Shown one piece after another: positions 11,124-20,669 of a DNA stretch of 64,000 nucleotides; within the stretch, counting starts at the first letter, position 1; the number at the start of each line of letters is the position of its first letter. This stretch comes from Faecalibacterium sp. HTF-F (GTDB taxonomy: Bacteria; Bacillota; Clostridia; Oscillospirales; Ruminococcaceae). Both the position numbers and the translations under genes were made by a program. The notes under the pieces were generated by a model. It did no database searches, was not told where the DNA came from, and saw nothing but the letters and a program-made list of their open reading frames with translations. The stretch is taken from positions 930,001 to 994,000 of the forward strand of contig NZ_CP094473.1 of NCBI RefSeq assembly GCF_023347535.1. Reading direction: 5' to 3'.

Positions 11124-11160
11124 GAACGGCGTTCCGGACGGGACGCCGTTCCTTGCTTTG
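11124..11160 (+). terminator. terminator of the small membrane protein gene
   Basis: GAACGGCGT pairs with ACGCCGTTC around a GGACGGG loop, followed by CTTGCTTT. Confidence 0.7.
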
Positions 11161-11166
11161 AAAAGC

Positions 11167-11640
11167 TCATTTGTTCCAGATGCACATGCGGGCCGAAGTA
11201 TTGATCTCGCCCAGAACGCTCAGATCCATCTGGATGTTGCAGGTCACGGTAAGGGACTTGTTGACATCGTCACCGGTCAGCACCGAGGCGGGCAGGTTCT
11301 TGATGGTGAGCACGCCGGTGCCCTTGGACACCTCGCCGGTCACAGCGCCGGTATAGTTCACATCGCCGATGGTCAGGCCGGTCAGGTAACCGGTGACGCC
11401 CATCTTGCTCACCTGCCGGATGGGCAGGGTGAGGGTATAGGTGCCGTTGGACTGGCGGGTAAGGCTGGCATCGCGGTCCGTGTCGATGCCGGAGTTGGCC
11501 ATGGATTCCTTATCGGATCTTTCCTTCCAGAATTTAACGCCCACGTTCAGGGTAGCAGCAGCGCTGGCACCAAAGGTGAACATGCACAGCAGCAGTACCG
11601 AAAGCAGGGCGGCGCTTACGCGTTGACAGGTCTTAGTCAT
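11167..11640 (-). CDS. secreted protein, weakly NEAT-like
   Basis: A 157-residue protein with an N-terminal signal peptide (basic MTKTCQR, then a hydrophobic core, cleavage probably after GASAA near residue 25). The mature part is beta-rich with alternating hydrophobic residues. A stretch SMANSGIDTD then NGTYTLTLPI recalls the SMAxxY and G.Y.VTL signatures of NEAT haem-binding domains, but I cannot confirm this and the haem-binding tyrosine motif is not obvious. There is no sortase signal or membrane anchor at the C-terminus, so it may be released. The ATG at 11640 has AAAGG about ten bases upstream; ORF extension to 11772 has no support. Confidence 0.6.
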   Translation of the reverse strand: MTKTCQRVSAALLSVLLLCMFTFGASAAATLNVGVKFWKERSDKESMANSGIDTDRDASLTRQSNGTYTLTLPIRQVSKMGVTGYLTGLTIGDVNYTGAVTGEVSKGTGVLTIKNLPASVLTGDDVNKSLTVTCNIQMDLSVLGEINTSARMCIWNK

Positions 11641-11850
11641 GGATATCTGCCTTTCTTTGCCGCAAAGGCGGCCTTGTCCGGCACACGAAATACCGGAATT
11701 TTCAATGCTAAAATAGCATGGACGTGCAAAAATGTCAATCTGCTTCGTGAACCTTTCACAAAAACGTTGCACATCAGAAACAAAAAACAGATGTTTTTGA
11801 CCTGCTGGTTCCTATGCTGCAGGCAGCCCGGTCTTTTACCGGGAAAACAC

Positions 11851-11882
11851 AACACCGGACAGCCCGCAGGCCGTCCGGTGTT
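11851..11882 (-). terminator. terminator of the hydrogenase gene
   Basis: AACACCGGAC pairs perfectly with GTCCGGTGTT; read on the minus strand the stem is followed by GTGTTTTCC. Confidence 0.75.
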
Positions 11883-11905
11883 GGAACCTGAAAAACTAGT
11901 TCGGC

Positions 11906-13459
11906 TTAGACCTCAAAGTTGGGGTCGTCCTTCAGCACATGAATGTTGGTCATAAAGGCGCTCTGCTCCGGGTCAGCGAAGGGAGCTTCCTTGACGTACT
12001 TGTTCAGCTGGATGGCCGTACGTGCGGGGTCGGCAATGGTGCCTGCGCCGCCGATGCAGCCGCCCGGGCAGCCCATGCCTTCCAGCAGGTAGCCGTTGTA
12101 CTTGCCGGCCTTTGCCAGCATCAGCAGCTTCTTGCACTCGGCCAGACCCTGTGCGGATGCGATCTTCACATCCATATCCGGGTGCCATTCCTTGATCTTA
12201 TCGGCAACGGCCTTTGCCACGCCGCCGGACTGTGCAAAGCCGCGGCCTGCAGCGGAAGCGTGGATCAGATCCTGCTCGTTGGGATCGACTTCCAGATTTG
12301 CCACGTCGATGTCCTTTGCCTCGATGATGCCGGCCAGCTCCTCAAAGGTGAGCACGAAGTCCACATCCGAGCGGACGGTGCGGCGGGAAGCTTCCAGCTT
12401 CTTGGCGGCGCAGGGTCCGATGAAGCACATACGGGCTTCGGGGTCGGCCTTCTTCATCATGCGTGCAGTGAACACCATGGGGGTCATGGTCATGGAGATG
12501 TTCTTGGCCAGATCCGGGAATGCGGTCTTTGCCATCATGCTCCATGCCGGGCAGCAGGAAGTAGCCATGAAGTTCAGCTTTTCGGGCACTTCCTCCAGGA
12601 AGTCGTGGGCCTCGTCCACGGTGCACAGGTCGGCACCGATGGCAACCTCCACCACATCGCAGAAGCCGACGGCCTTCAGGGCAGCCTTGAGCTTGCCGGT
12701 GGAAGCCAGACCCGGGAACTGGTTGACAAAGGCGGGAGCCACCAGTGCATAGATGTGGTCGCCGCGGTTGAAGCCCTGGATCAGCTGATAGATCTGGCCC
12801 TTGTCCGCAATGGCGCCGAAGGGGCAGTTGACCAGACACTGGCCGCAGGAAACGCACTTGCTGTAATCGATCTCGGCACGGCCCAGCTCATCGGAGTGGA
12901 TGGCACCCATGCCGCAGGCAGCGGCGCAGGGACGCTCGGTCTTGACGATGGCGTTGTAGGGGCACACGCCGACGCAACGGCCGCACTTGATGCACTTGTC
13001 CTGATCGATGGTGGAACGGCCGCTCTCCCATGTGATGGCCTTCTTGGGGCACACTTCCATACAGGGGTGGGCAAGGCAGCCCTGACACAGGTCGGAGACC
13101 TTGACCAGCTTTTCCGGGCAGCGGTTGCAGGCAAACTTGATCACGTTCACCAGCGGGGGATCGTAATACTTATCGGCGATGGATGCATCCTCCAGACCGG
13201 AGACGACACTGTTGTGCTCGTCCATGCGGCGGGTGGGCAGACCCATGGCCAGACGCACACGCTCCTCAACGATGGCGCGCTCCAGGAAGATGTCCTTGCG
13301 CAGCTTGCCTTCCTCACCGGGGATGATGGTGTAGGGGATCTTGCGCATCAGGTGGTTGGCCTGCTCGCCCTTGACGTTGGCGTAAGCCATGCGTGCCACC
13401 TCGGTGAACACCTGACGGCGGATCTGGATGACCGTGGTATTGATTCCTCTGAAACTCAT
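11906..13459 (-). CDS. monomeric [FeFe] hydrogenase (group B-like)
   Basis: A 517-residue iron-only hydrogenase, the enzyme that exchanges electrons between ferredoxin and H2 in anaerobic fermentation. The H-cluster motifs are present as TSCCPAW (L1), GPCAAKK (L2) and EGMGCPGGCIGGAG (L3). Ferredoxin-type cluster motifs precede them: a CxxC...CP run near residue 130, CIKCGRCVGVCP near 155 and CVSCGQCLVNCP near 200. The Gly before Pro in L2 and Gly-Ala-Gly in L3 differ from clostridial HydA (MPC, GGG) and suit group B enzymes. GGAGAG precedes the ATG at 13459. It is a single-gene unit. Maturases HydEFG are not in the window. Confidence 0.9.
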   Translation of the reverse strand: MSFRGINTTVIQIRRQVFTEVARMAYANVKGEQANHLMRKIPYTIIPGEEGKLRKDIFLERAIVEERVRLAMGLPTRRMDEHNSVVSGLEDASIADKYYDPPLVNVIKFACNRCPEKLVKVSDLCQGCLAHPCMEVCPKKAITWESGRSTIDQDKCIKCGRCVGVCPYNAIVKTERPCAAACGMGAIHSDELGRAEIDYSKCVSCGQCLVNCPFGAIADKGQIYQLIQGFNRGDHIYALVAPAFVNQFPGLASTGKLKAALKAVGFCDVVEVAIGADLCTVDEAHDFLEEVPEKLNFMATSCCPAWSMMAKTAFPDLAKNISMTMTPMVFTARMMKKADPEARMCFIGPCAAKKLEASRRTVRSDVDFVLTFEELAGIIEAKDIDVANLEVDPNEQDLIHASAAGRGFAQSGGVAKAVADKIKEWHPDMDVKIASAQGLAECKKLLMLAKAGKYNGYLLEGMGCPGGCIGGAGTIADPARTAIQLNKYVKEAPFADPEQSAFMTNIHVLKDDPNFEV

Positions 13460-13602
13460 TCCAATTCTCTCCTTGCTTTGCTAAAAACAAACGGGCTGCA
13501 CCCGGCTGTCGGCAGCGTTCTGCCGCGCAGGGCGGGCGTGTTACAGGGCACATTGGTAACGCACTGCTGCAAACAGCGCTGTGCCCGGGATGATCCACTT
13601 TC

Positions 13603-13611
13603 ATTTTAGCA
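13603..13611 (-). promoter_or_regulatory. possible extended -10 promoter for the hydrogenase gene
   Basis: On the minus strand TATGCTAAAAT gives an extended -10 element about 150 bases upstream of the hydrogenase start; the -35 region (TTTTCA) is weak. Confidence 0.35.
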
Positions 13612-13709
13612 TAAAGCGTGCCGGATGAAAAGGGATAAAACGCAAAATTTGTTAAAAAATTGTTGTATCTGTCCTCGTGTACAGAATCAACAATTTTAAT
13701 CGCGTAAAC

Positions 13710-15005
13710 TCAGCAAAGTGCTGCACGGACGCGCTCGCCGTCGTATTCGCCCAAGCGTACATGCACGATCTCGCCGCTGACATGGCCGGGGGCGGACACC
13801 ACCACCGGGATGTACAGCCGGGTGTAGCCGGTGAACAGGGTGCCGGAGAGGGGAGTCTCCAGCAGCACATCGTCCTCGGTGCCCACATGGGCGGCCAGCA
13901 CCTCGCGGCGCACCTCCTCGGCGATGCCGTTCATCACGCGGCTGCGCTCCTGCTTTTCCCGCTCGTGCACCTGCTCCGGGAAATCGTAGGCCGGGGTGCC
14001 GCTGCGGCGGGAGTAGGGGAACACATGCACCTTGAGAAAGCCGATCTTTTTCAAAAATTCGCAGCTCTCCTCAAAGTCGGCCTGCGTCTCGCCGGGGAAG
14101 CCGCAGATGCAGTCGGTGGTAAAGCTGACCGGGCGCGCACCGTAGGCGGCGCGGATCTGGTCCACCACCTGTGCGTACTGCTCGGCGGTGTACACACGGC
14201 GCATCCGGCGCAGGGTGGCGGTGCAGCCGCTCTGCAGGCTCAGGTGGAACTGCGGGCAGAGCTTTTCCACGGCGGCAAGGCGGGTGATGAACTCCGGCGT
14301 GAGCATATCCGGGTCCAGACTGCCCAGACGGATGCGCTGGATGCCCTCCACCTGAGCGCAGTGCTCCACCAGCTCCACGAGGTTGGTGCCGGTGTCCAGA
14401 CCGTAGCTGGGCAGAGAGATGGCGCTGAGCACCACCTCGCGGTAGCCGGAAGCGGCCAGCTGGCGCAGCTCGGCAAGGATGCTGGCTTCGCTGCGGCTGC
14501 GCACCGGGCCGCGGGCCCGGGGGATGACGCAGTAGGCGCACTGGCGGTTGCAGCCGTCCTCTACCTTGATAAAGGCGCGGGTGTGGGTCTCGAACCGCTC
14601 CACGGGCAGCTCCTCAAATTTTTCGCCGCGCTGATGAGGCGTGATGGCAACGATGCGCTCGTGGCCGTCCAGCAGCTTTTGCACATTGTCCAGAATGGCT
14701 TTGCGGTCGCCGTTGCCGCACACAAGGTCGGCCTCGGTGAACTGGGCGGCTTCCTCCGGAAAGGCCTGCGGGTAGCAGCCGGTGAGCACCGTGACCGCGC
14801 CGGGGTTCTCGCGCTTTTTGCGGCGCAGCCACTTGCGGCTTTTCTGGTCGCCGAAGTTGGTTACGGTGCAGCTGTTCACGATGAACACATCGGCCGGTTC
14901 ACCTTCCTGCGCAATGGTGAAGCCGTTGGCGCGGAACAGCTGTTCCAGTGCGCCGGTCTCGTTCAGGTTGACCTTGCAGCCAAGGGTATAAAAACAAACT
15001 CGCAT
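13710..15005 (-). CDS. mtaB: tRNA t6A methylthiotransferase MtaB
   Basis: MtaB is a radical SAM enzyme that converts t6A37 to ms2t6A in ANN-decoding tRNAs. The 431-residue protein starts MRVCFYTLGCKVNLNET. The N-terminal UPF0004 domain has Cys10, Cys46 and Cys77 for an auxiliary 4Fe-4S cluster, and the radical SAM triad is C152/C156/C159 in CNRQCAYC. The segment RSRSEASILAEL and a C-terminal TRAM-like part (GTLFTGYTRLYIPV) complete the architecture. The GCKVN motif separates MtaB from MiaB. AAAGGAT lies just upstream of the ATG at 15005. Confidence 0.92.
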   Translation of the reverse strand: MRVCFYTLGCKVNLNETGALEQLFRANGFTIAQEGEPADVFIVNSCTVTNFGDQKSRKWLRRKKRENPGAVTVLTGCYPQAFPEEAAQFTEADLVCGNGDRKAILDNVQKLLDGHERIVAITPHQRGEKFEELPVERFETHTRAFIKVEDGCNRQCAYCVIPRARGPVRSRSEASILAELRQLAASGYREVVLSAISLPSYGLDTGTNLVELVEHCAQVEGIQRIRLGSLDPDMLTPEFITRLAAVEKLCPQFHLSLQSGCTATLRRMRRVYTAEQYAQVVDQIRAAYGARPVSFTTDCICGFPGETQADFEESCEFLKKIGFLKVHVFPYSRRSGTPAYDFPEQVHEREKQERSRVMNGIAEEVRREVLAAHVGTEDDVLLETPLSGTLFTGYTRLYIPVVVSAPGHVSGEIVHVRLGEYDGERVRAALC

Positions 15006-15118
15006 GAGAGGGTATCCTTTCGACTAAAAACGGGGTGATGCTTGCAATACTCTTTATTATATATCACAGCGGCCATGCAGTGCAAGAGCGGATATGCGCA
15101 GGCGGGGCAAAACAAAAA

Positions 15119-15140
15119 GAGACGGGCAAATGCCCGTCTC
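15119..15140 (-). terminator. terminator of the first Tat lipoprotein gene
   Basis: GAGACGGGCAAATGCCCGTCTC is a near-perfect hairpin; TCTTTTTGTTTT follows on the minus strand. Confidence 0.75.
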
Positions 15141-15161
15141 TCATGGGATGGCGTGGGAAAA

Positions 15162-15596
15162 TCAGCCGTTGGTAGAGGTGGAAGTCTTCTTCTTCAGCAC
15201 AGCGCTGATAACGTAGACCTGCTTGCCGTTTTCAACGACCTTCTCGCCCTTCTCATTCAGCTTAAAGGTGATAGTAGCGGTATCAACCTCAACATCCTTT
15301 GCACCGGGGATATCAGAGAGCAGCTGAGCACCATTCAGCTGGTTCTGAACAGTGCTCTTGCATTTAGCATCGTCGTTGGAGTACAGATCGGAGTGGCCGG
15401 GAACAGCGTTAGCAAACTTGTTCTCATTCAGCGCTTTGATGAGTGCTTTATCGATGCCAGAGCCTTCCTTAGCGGAATAGACAACACCGGTGGAGAAGAG
15501 ATTGTTGACGCTGCAGCCGGTGAACATGGAAGCACCTGCAACAGCAACAGCGGACAGACCTGCGACCTTCAGGAAAGAACGACGAGACAGAATCAT
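15162..15596 (-). CDS. small Tat-type lipoprotein, function unknown
   Basis: A 144-residue protein with a twin-arginine signal (SRRSFLK at 4-10), a hydrophobic core and a lipobox ending in Cys28 (FTGC). It should be exported folded through Tat and anchored to the outer face of the membrane by lipidation. The mature domain is about 115 residues with a C-terminal beta-rich part (TITFKLNEKG...QVYVISAVLKKK). No enzymatic motif is recognised. Ribosome site and leader (GGAGGATACTACCATG) are nearly identical to those of the next gene upstream, and signal length, Cys position and C-terminal strand pattern match too, so the two look like diverged duplicates. Each has its own terminator. Confidence 0.65.
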   Translation of the reverse strand: MILSRRSFLKVAGLSAVAVAGASMFTGCSVNNLFSTGVVYSAKEGSGIDKALIKALNENKFANAVPGHSDLYSNDDAKCKSTVQNQLNGAQLLSDIPGAKDVEVDTATITFKLNEKGEKVVENGKQVYVISAVLKKKTSTSTNG

Positions 15597-15743
15597 GGTA
15601 GTATCCTCCTAATAAATAAAAATCATTCCACAAATTGAAGCAATACAGCCCGGAGTGGGCTATTCCACCTTTAGTGTAGCGTTTTTGGTAAAAATAGTCA
15701 AGCGTTTTTGCGTAAGACGACCAAAGTTAAGCACAAACAAAAA

Positions 15744-15767
15744 GAGACAGACCGCAAAGCCTGTCTC
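15744..15767 (-). terminator. terminator of the second Tat lipoprotein gene
   Basis: GAGACAG pairs with CTGTCTC, followed on the minus strand by TTTTTGTTTG. The stem resembles the one at 15119-15140. Confidence 0.7.
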
Positions 15768-15782
15768 CTGAAGAAATACAGT

Positions 15783-16205
15783 TTATGCGTTTTCTTTGAC
15801 CTTAAAGGTAAAGGTGATGGTGTGCGCGGTGGCAGTGCTCTTGACCGTGGGCTCGACATCAGTGACCATTTTACCATCCATCTTATAGTCCTTTGCCAGC
15901 TCGGCAGTGATCTTCTTTGTAACTTCTTCGCTTTCAGACCAGCCCTCGACATCCTTCAGCAGATCAAGGAAGAACTGCTCCTTGGACTGGACGGTCTTTT
16001 TACCATTCTCCCACATCTTGCCGCCTGCCTTGACATTGGCCTCAGTGCCGGTAAAGGCGTAAATTTCACCGGTCTTTTCCTCCTGATAAACAATGGTCAG
16101 GTTGGGGGTAAAGACGGTTGCGCAGCCGGTCATGGAAGCGGAAACTGCAACAGCAGCAGTGGACAGAGCGGCGAGCTTCAGGAAAGAACGACGAGAAATG
16201 TTCAT
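15783..16205 (-). CDS. small Tat-type lipoprotein, paralogue of the neighbour
   Basis: A 140-residue protein with SRRSFLK at 4-10 and lipobox MTGC ending at Cys28, exactly the geometry of the adjacent 15162-15596 product. The mature region has charged helices and ends in HTITFTFKVKENA. The start at 16205 is set by GGAGG ten bases upstream; the ORF's upstream ATG at 16235 would break the Tat signal. Function unknown. A surface-exposed lipid-anchored role is inferred from the signal. Mature sequences are much less similar than the leaders, so the pair has diverged or the leaders were homogenised. Confidence 0.65.
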   Translation of the reverse strand: MNISRRSFLKLAALSTAAVAVSASMTGCATVFTPNLTIVYQEEKTGEIYAFTGTEANVKAGGKMWENGKKTVQSKEQFFLDLLKDVEGWSESEEVTKKITAELAKDYKMDGKMVTDVEPTVKSTATAHTITFTFKVKENA

Positions 16206-16435
16206 TGGTAGTATCCTCCTACAATGATTCCACAAGTTTTAAAGCAATGACCCTCTTGGGTTCATCTACAATTTACACGATATGAGGGGCAAAAGTCAAG
16301 TCTTTTTGGGAAAAATGCATGAGAAATCCCTGAAAAGATGCCGCGGGATGCTGCATGGGGCGAAAACACGGCTTCTAAAGCGCCCGCTGTCCGCATACTC
16401 TCTCACCAAGAGACATTGCGCAGGGAGGGACCGGA

Positions 16436-17674
16436 ATGGAGCGAAAAAACTTGGCGCTTTTGTGCGCGGGGGTGGTGTGCTTCTGGCTGTTTGCGCTGGC
16501 CTTTGGCACGGCACAGGGCGGCGGCCTGCGTCGGCAGAGCCCGGCGGTGCAGACGGCGGTGCAGCCGCAGGGGCCGGTGCAGCTTACCGCAGAGCCGCCT
16601 GCGCTGGAACTGCCCTGCCGCGCCGCCTGTCTCATCGACCAGCAGACCGGCACGGTGCTGTACGAAAAGAACGCCGACCAGCAGATGCCCATTGCGTCCA
16701 TCACCAAGGTGATGACCCTGCTGCTTACCTTTGAAGCGGTGCACAACGGACAGCTGACCATGGACACGCCGGTGCCGGTGAGCGAGCACGCCTACCACAT
16801 GGGCGGCAGTCAGATCTGGCTGGAGCCCGGCGAGCAGTTCACGCTGGACGAGATGATAAAAGCTATCTGCGTGTCCTCCGCCAACGACGCCGCTGTGGCT
16901 GTGGCGGAGCTGGTGGGCGGCAGCGAGCAGGGCTTTGTGCAGAGCATGAACGCCCGCGCCGCAGAGCTGGGCATGACGAACACGGTCTTTCACAATGCCT
17001 GTGGACTGGACGCCGAGGGCCACCTTTCCACGGCCCGGGATGTGGCGGTGATGAGCCGGTACATCCTGAACACCTGCCCGGAGGTGCTGCACTACACCGG
17101 CATCTGGACCGACACCCTGCGGGGCGGTGCCACCCAGCTGGTGAACACCAACAAGCTGCTGCGGCGGTATAACGGCATCACCGGCCTCAAGACCGGCACC
17201 ACCAGCGGTGCGGGGGTGTGCATCAGCGCCAGCGCCACCCGGGACGGGCTGAATCTGATTGCGGTGGTACTGGGCGCACCTTCCAGCTCCGACCGGTTCG
17301 ACGCAGCCACCACCCTGCTGGACTACGGCTTTGCGGCCTACCGGGCCGTGCCGCTGCCGGCAGTGGAAGACCAGCCGCTGCTTATAAAGGTAAAAGGCAG
17401 CGCGGAGGAGAGCGTGCCGCTGGATTACGCTGCCCTGCCCGGGACCCTGCTGATGCCCAAGGAGGGCAGCGCTGCCCTGACCGCCCGGGCTGATCTGCCG
17501 GATGCGCTGGACGCGCCGGTGCAGCAGGGGCAGGCGGTGGGCACGGTGCGTGTCCTGAGCGGGGAAACGCTGCTGGGCGAATACGAGATCCGCGCGGCGG
17601 CGGATGCGCCAAAAATGGATTTTGGCACGGCTTTCGGCCTTCTGTGGGACGCGCTGACCGGCCGGGATAACTGA
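16436..17674 (+). CDS. D-alanyl-D-alanine carboxypeptidase (PBP5/DacF family)
   Basis: A 412-residue serine peptidase of the S11 family that trims the terminal D-alanine from peptidoglycan stem peptides outside the cell. The three penicillin-binding motifs are clear: SITK at 88-91 (Ser88 nucleophile), SAND near 145 and KTGT near 252. An N-terminal hydrophobic segment at residues 7-24 exports or anchors it. After the catalytic domain comes a beta-rich domain typical of PBP5 (about 290-385). The C-terminal amphipathic anchor is short (FGLLWDALTGRDN). GGGAGGG is placed six bases ahead of the ATG. Confidence 0.92.
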   Translation: MERKNLALLCAGVVCFWLFALAFGTAQGGGLRRQSPAVQTAVQPQGPVQLTAEPPALELPCRAACLIDQQTGTVLYEKNADQQMPIASITKVMTLLLTFEAVHNGQLTMDTPVPVSEHAYHMGGSQIWLEPGEQFTLDEMIKAICVSSANDAAVAVAELVGGSEQGFVQSMNARAAELGMTNTVFHNACGLDAEGHLSTARDVAVMSRYILNTCPEVLHYTGIWTDTLRGGATQLVNTNKLLRRYNGITGLKTGTTSGAGVCISASATRDGLNLIAVVLGAPSSSDRFDAATTLLDYGFAAYRAVPLPAVEDQPLLIKVKGSAEESVPLDYAALPGTLLMPKEGSAALTARADLPDALDAPVQQGQAVGTVRVLSGETLLGEYEIRAAADAPKMDFGTAFGLLWDALTGRDN

Positions 17675-17797
17675 ATGCACGCTTCAGCGTACAAAAGGGC
17701 GCGGCGGCAGGCTGCATGGAACTGTCTGGGTGAACAATTCTGGATGAAGAAACAAAAAAACACTATTAAAATTGTATGAAATCCAAGGATTTTGACC

Positions 17798-17826
17798 TTG
17801 ACTTTGCCCGGAGGGAACGGTACACT
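17798..17826 (+). promoter_or_regulatory. pgi promoter
   Basis: TTGACT and TACACT separated by 17 bases, about 62 bases upstream of the pgi start. A short GCAGG...CCTGC hairpin lies in the leader. Confidence 0.65.
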
Positions 17827-17887
17827 TATACCAAGATATTTCCTCGCAGGGCTGAGAACCTGCAAATCGTTTGGAGGTTATAATAAA

Positions 17888-19219
<1,332 letters not shown>

Positions 19220-19270
19220 ATGACAATGATCTCCCGCCGCAAGGCGTGGAAAATACAGGAGGACTGAACT

Positions 19271-19675
19271 ATGATTAAACTGATTGTTGGTACCAAGGGC
19301 TCCGGCAAGACCAAGGCTATGATCGACCAGATCAATGATGCGGTCAAGACCTCCAAGGGCAACGTGGTCGTCGTTGAAAAGGGCATGAAGCTCACCTACG
19401 ACATCTCTTCTTCTGCACGTCTGATCGATCTGGACGAGTACAAGATCTCCGGCGGCGAAATGCTGTACGGCTTCATTGCTGGCCTGATGGCAAGCAACTA
19501 CGATATCACCGACCTGTACATCGACGGCATCCTGAAGGTGCTGGATCACGATCTGAACCGTCTGGGCGTCGTGCTGGACGAGATCGCTGCCATTGCAGGC
19601 GACAGCGTCAAGGTGACTGTGACGGTCAGCGCTGACGAGGCTGCTCTGCCCCACAACGTGAAGAAATACCAGTGA
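19271..19675 (+). CDS. small P-loop ATPase-like protein
   Basis: A 134-residue cytoplasmic protein opening MIKLIVGTKGSGKTKAMID, with Walker A at 7-14. A possible Walker B is the hydrophobic strand ending in Asp/Glu (VVLDEIAAIAG) near residue 97. It is about the size of a lone ATP-binding domain with no other recognisable domain. Similar short P-loop proteins occur in Clostridia, often annotated only as ATP-binding or twitching-motility-like; I do not assign a function. RBS AGGAGG lies 8 bases before the ATG. A strong terminator closes the pgi region after it. Confidence 0.75.
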   Translation: MIKLIVGTKGSGKTKAMIDQINDAVKTSKGNVVVVEKGMKLTYDISSSARLIDLDEYKISGGEMLYGFIAGLMASNYDITDLYIDGILKVLDHDLNRLGVVLDEIAAIAGDSVKVTVTVSADEAALPHNVKKYQ

Positions 19676-19706
19676 TCTGTTGAATTTCGGAATCTGAACT
19701 CTATGC

Positions 19707-19762
19707 AACAGGCAGAAGACCGAAGAAAAAATAAATTTTTTCGGTTTTCTGCCTGTTTTGGT
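19707..19762 (+). terminator. strong terminator after the P-loop gene
   Basis: AACAGGCAGAA and TTCTGCCTGTT, with an inner ACCGAA...TTCGGT stem, form a long hairpin ending in GTTTTGG. Confidence 0.85.
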
Positions 19763-19763
19763 G

Positions 19764-19792
19764 TTGACAAAGGGGTGCTTTGGCGCTATACT
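19764..19792 (+). promoter_or_regulatory. yceD-rpmF promoter
   Basis: A consensus housekeeping promoter: TTGACA, 17 bases, TATACT, 27 bases upstream of the yceD ATG. Confidence 0.85.
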
Positions 19793-19819
19793 AACAAAGC
19801 AGCCTTTTAGAGGTGTACT

Positions 19820-20320
19820 ATGCAATTTGACCTGAGAAAGTTTATCGCCACCGGCAGACAACCCTATCATGCAGAGTTTCAGTGTGATTTATCTGCTCAT
19901 GATTATGCCGGGGCAAGGATCCCGGAGCCTGTCACTGCCGTGTTCAACGCAGAGACGGATGGCAAAGAGATCCGGATGACACTGCGGGCAAACGCATCGG
20001 TGCACGGAGAGTGCGCCCGCTGCCTCGACCCGGTCGTTCGGGAAGAGACGGTCGATACGGAGTGGACAGTCAAGGAACGGGATCTGGATGATCCGGATTT
20101 CGATCTTCCGCTGGACGAAAAAGGCCATCTGGATGTGGACGAATGGCTCAGCCAGGAATTTATGTTCCAGATCCCCACGGTGCTGCTTTGCAGTGCCGAC
20201 TGCGCCGGGCTTTGTCCCGTGTGCGGCAAAAAGAAGGCGGAATGCACCTGTCAGCCGACAGAGCAGGCCAAAGCTCCCGTAGACACAAGGCTCGCAATCC
20301 TTAAATCACTGCTGAACTGA
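19820..20320 (+). CDS. yceD: YceD family (DUF177) protein
   Basis: YceD proteins are small, mostly uncharacterised proteins whose genes sit immediately upstream of rpmF, and are implicated in 23S rRNA accumulation. The 166-residue product has the typical acidic core and four-to-six cysteine pattern: CARC near 56-59 and CSADCAGLCPVCGKKKAECTC near 126-146, which could bind zinc. The start is the ATG at 19820, 28 bases after the -10 box, so the leader is very short. It is 26 bases ahead of rpmF, and the pair forms one transcription unit. Confidence 0.88.
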   Translation: MQFDLRKFIATGRQPYHAEFQCDLSAHDYAGARIPEPVTAVFNAETDGKEIRMTLRANASVHGECARCLDPVVREETVDTEWTVKERDLDDPDFDLPLDEKGHLDVDEWLSQEFMFQIPTVLLCSADCAGLCPVCGKKKAECTCQPTEQAKAPVDTRLAILKSLLN

Positions 20321-20346
20321 TAAACCCATCAAGGAGGTGCAAAAAT

Positions 20347-20526
20347 ATGGCAGTACCTAAGAGACATCTTTCCAAGGCCCGCCGCGACAAGCGTCGCAGC
20401 AATGTTTGGAAGCTGGAGGCCCCCGCACTGGTCAAGTGCAGCAACTGTGGCTCTCTGAAGCTCCCCCACCAGGCATGTGGCAACTGCGGTTACTACAAGG
20501 GCGAGGAAGTCATCAAGAAGGCCTAA
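20347..20526 (+). CDS. rpmF: 50S ribosomal protein L32
   Basis: The 59-residue product starts MAVPKRHLSKARRDKRRS and contains a zinc ribbon with C31/C34 and C44/C47, the cysteine-containing form of L32. AAGGAGGTG lies seven bases upstream of the ATG. It is directly downstream of yceD, the conserved order across bacteria. Being below common ORF-size cutoffs it is easily missed. Confidence 0.97.
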   Translation: MAVPKRHLSKARRDKRRSNVWKLEAPALVKCSNCGSLKLPHQACGNCGYYKGEEVIKKA

Positions 20527-20561
20527 TTTGCGCGTAATTGGTGGCATAATGGTGTTATGTA

Positions 20562-20597
20562 CAGAAGGGGAGGGCGCATGCCTTCCCCTTCTTGTTC
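20562..20597 (+). terminator. rpmF terminator
   Basis: AGAAGGGGAGG pairs with CCTTCCCCTTCT, followed by TGTTCT. Confidence 0.75.
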
Positions 20598-20669
20598 TGT
20601 AAAAAGAACGAACTCTCGGCCGTTTGTGCGGAAAAGAGACCTTTTATAAAGGAAAAGGAGGTGGATGCG

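Noticed and set aside
11939..13609. 556-codon plus-strand frame opposite the hydrogenase
   Set aside because: The hydrogenase motifs on the other strand are unambiguous; this frame has no family features.
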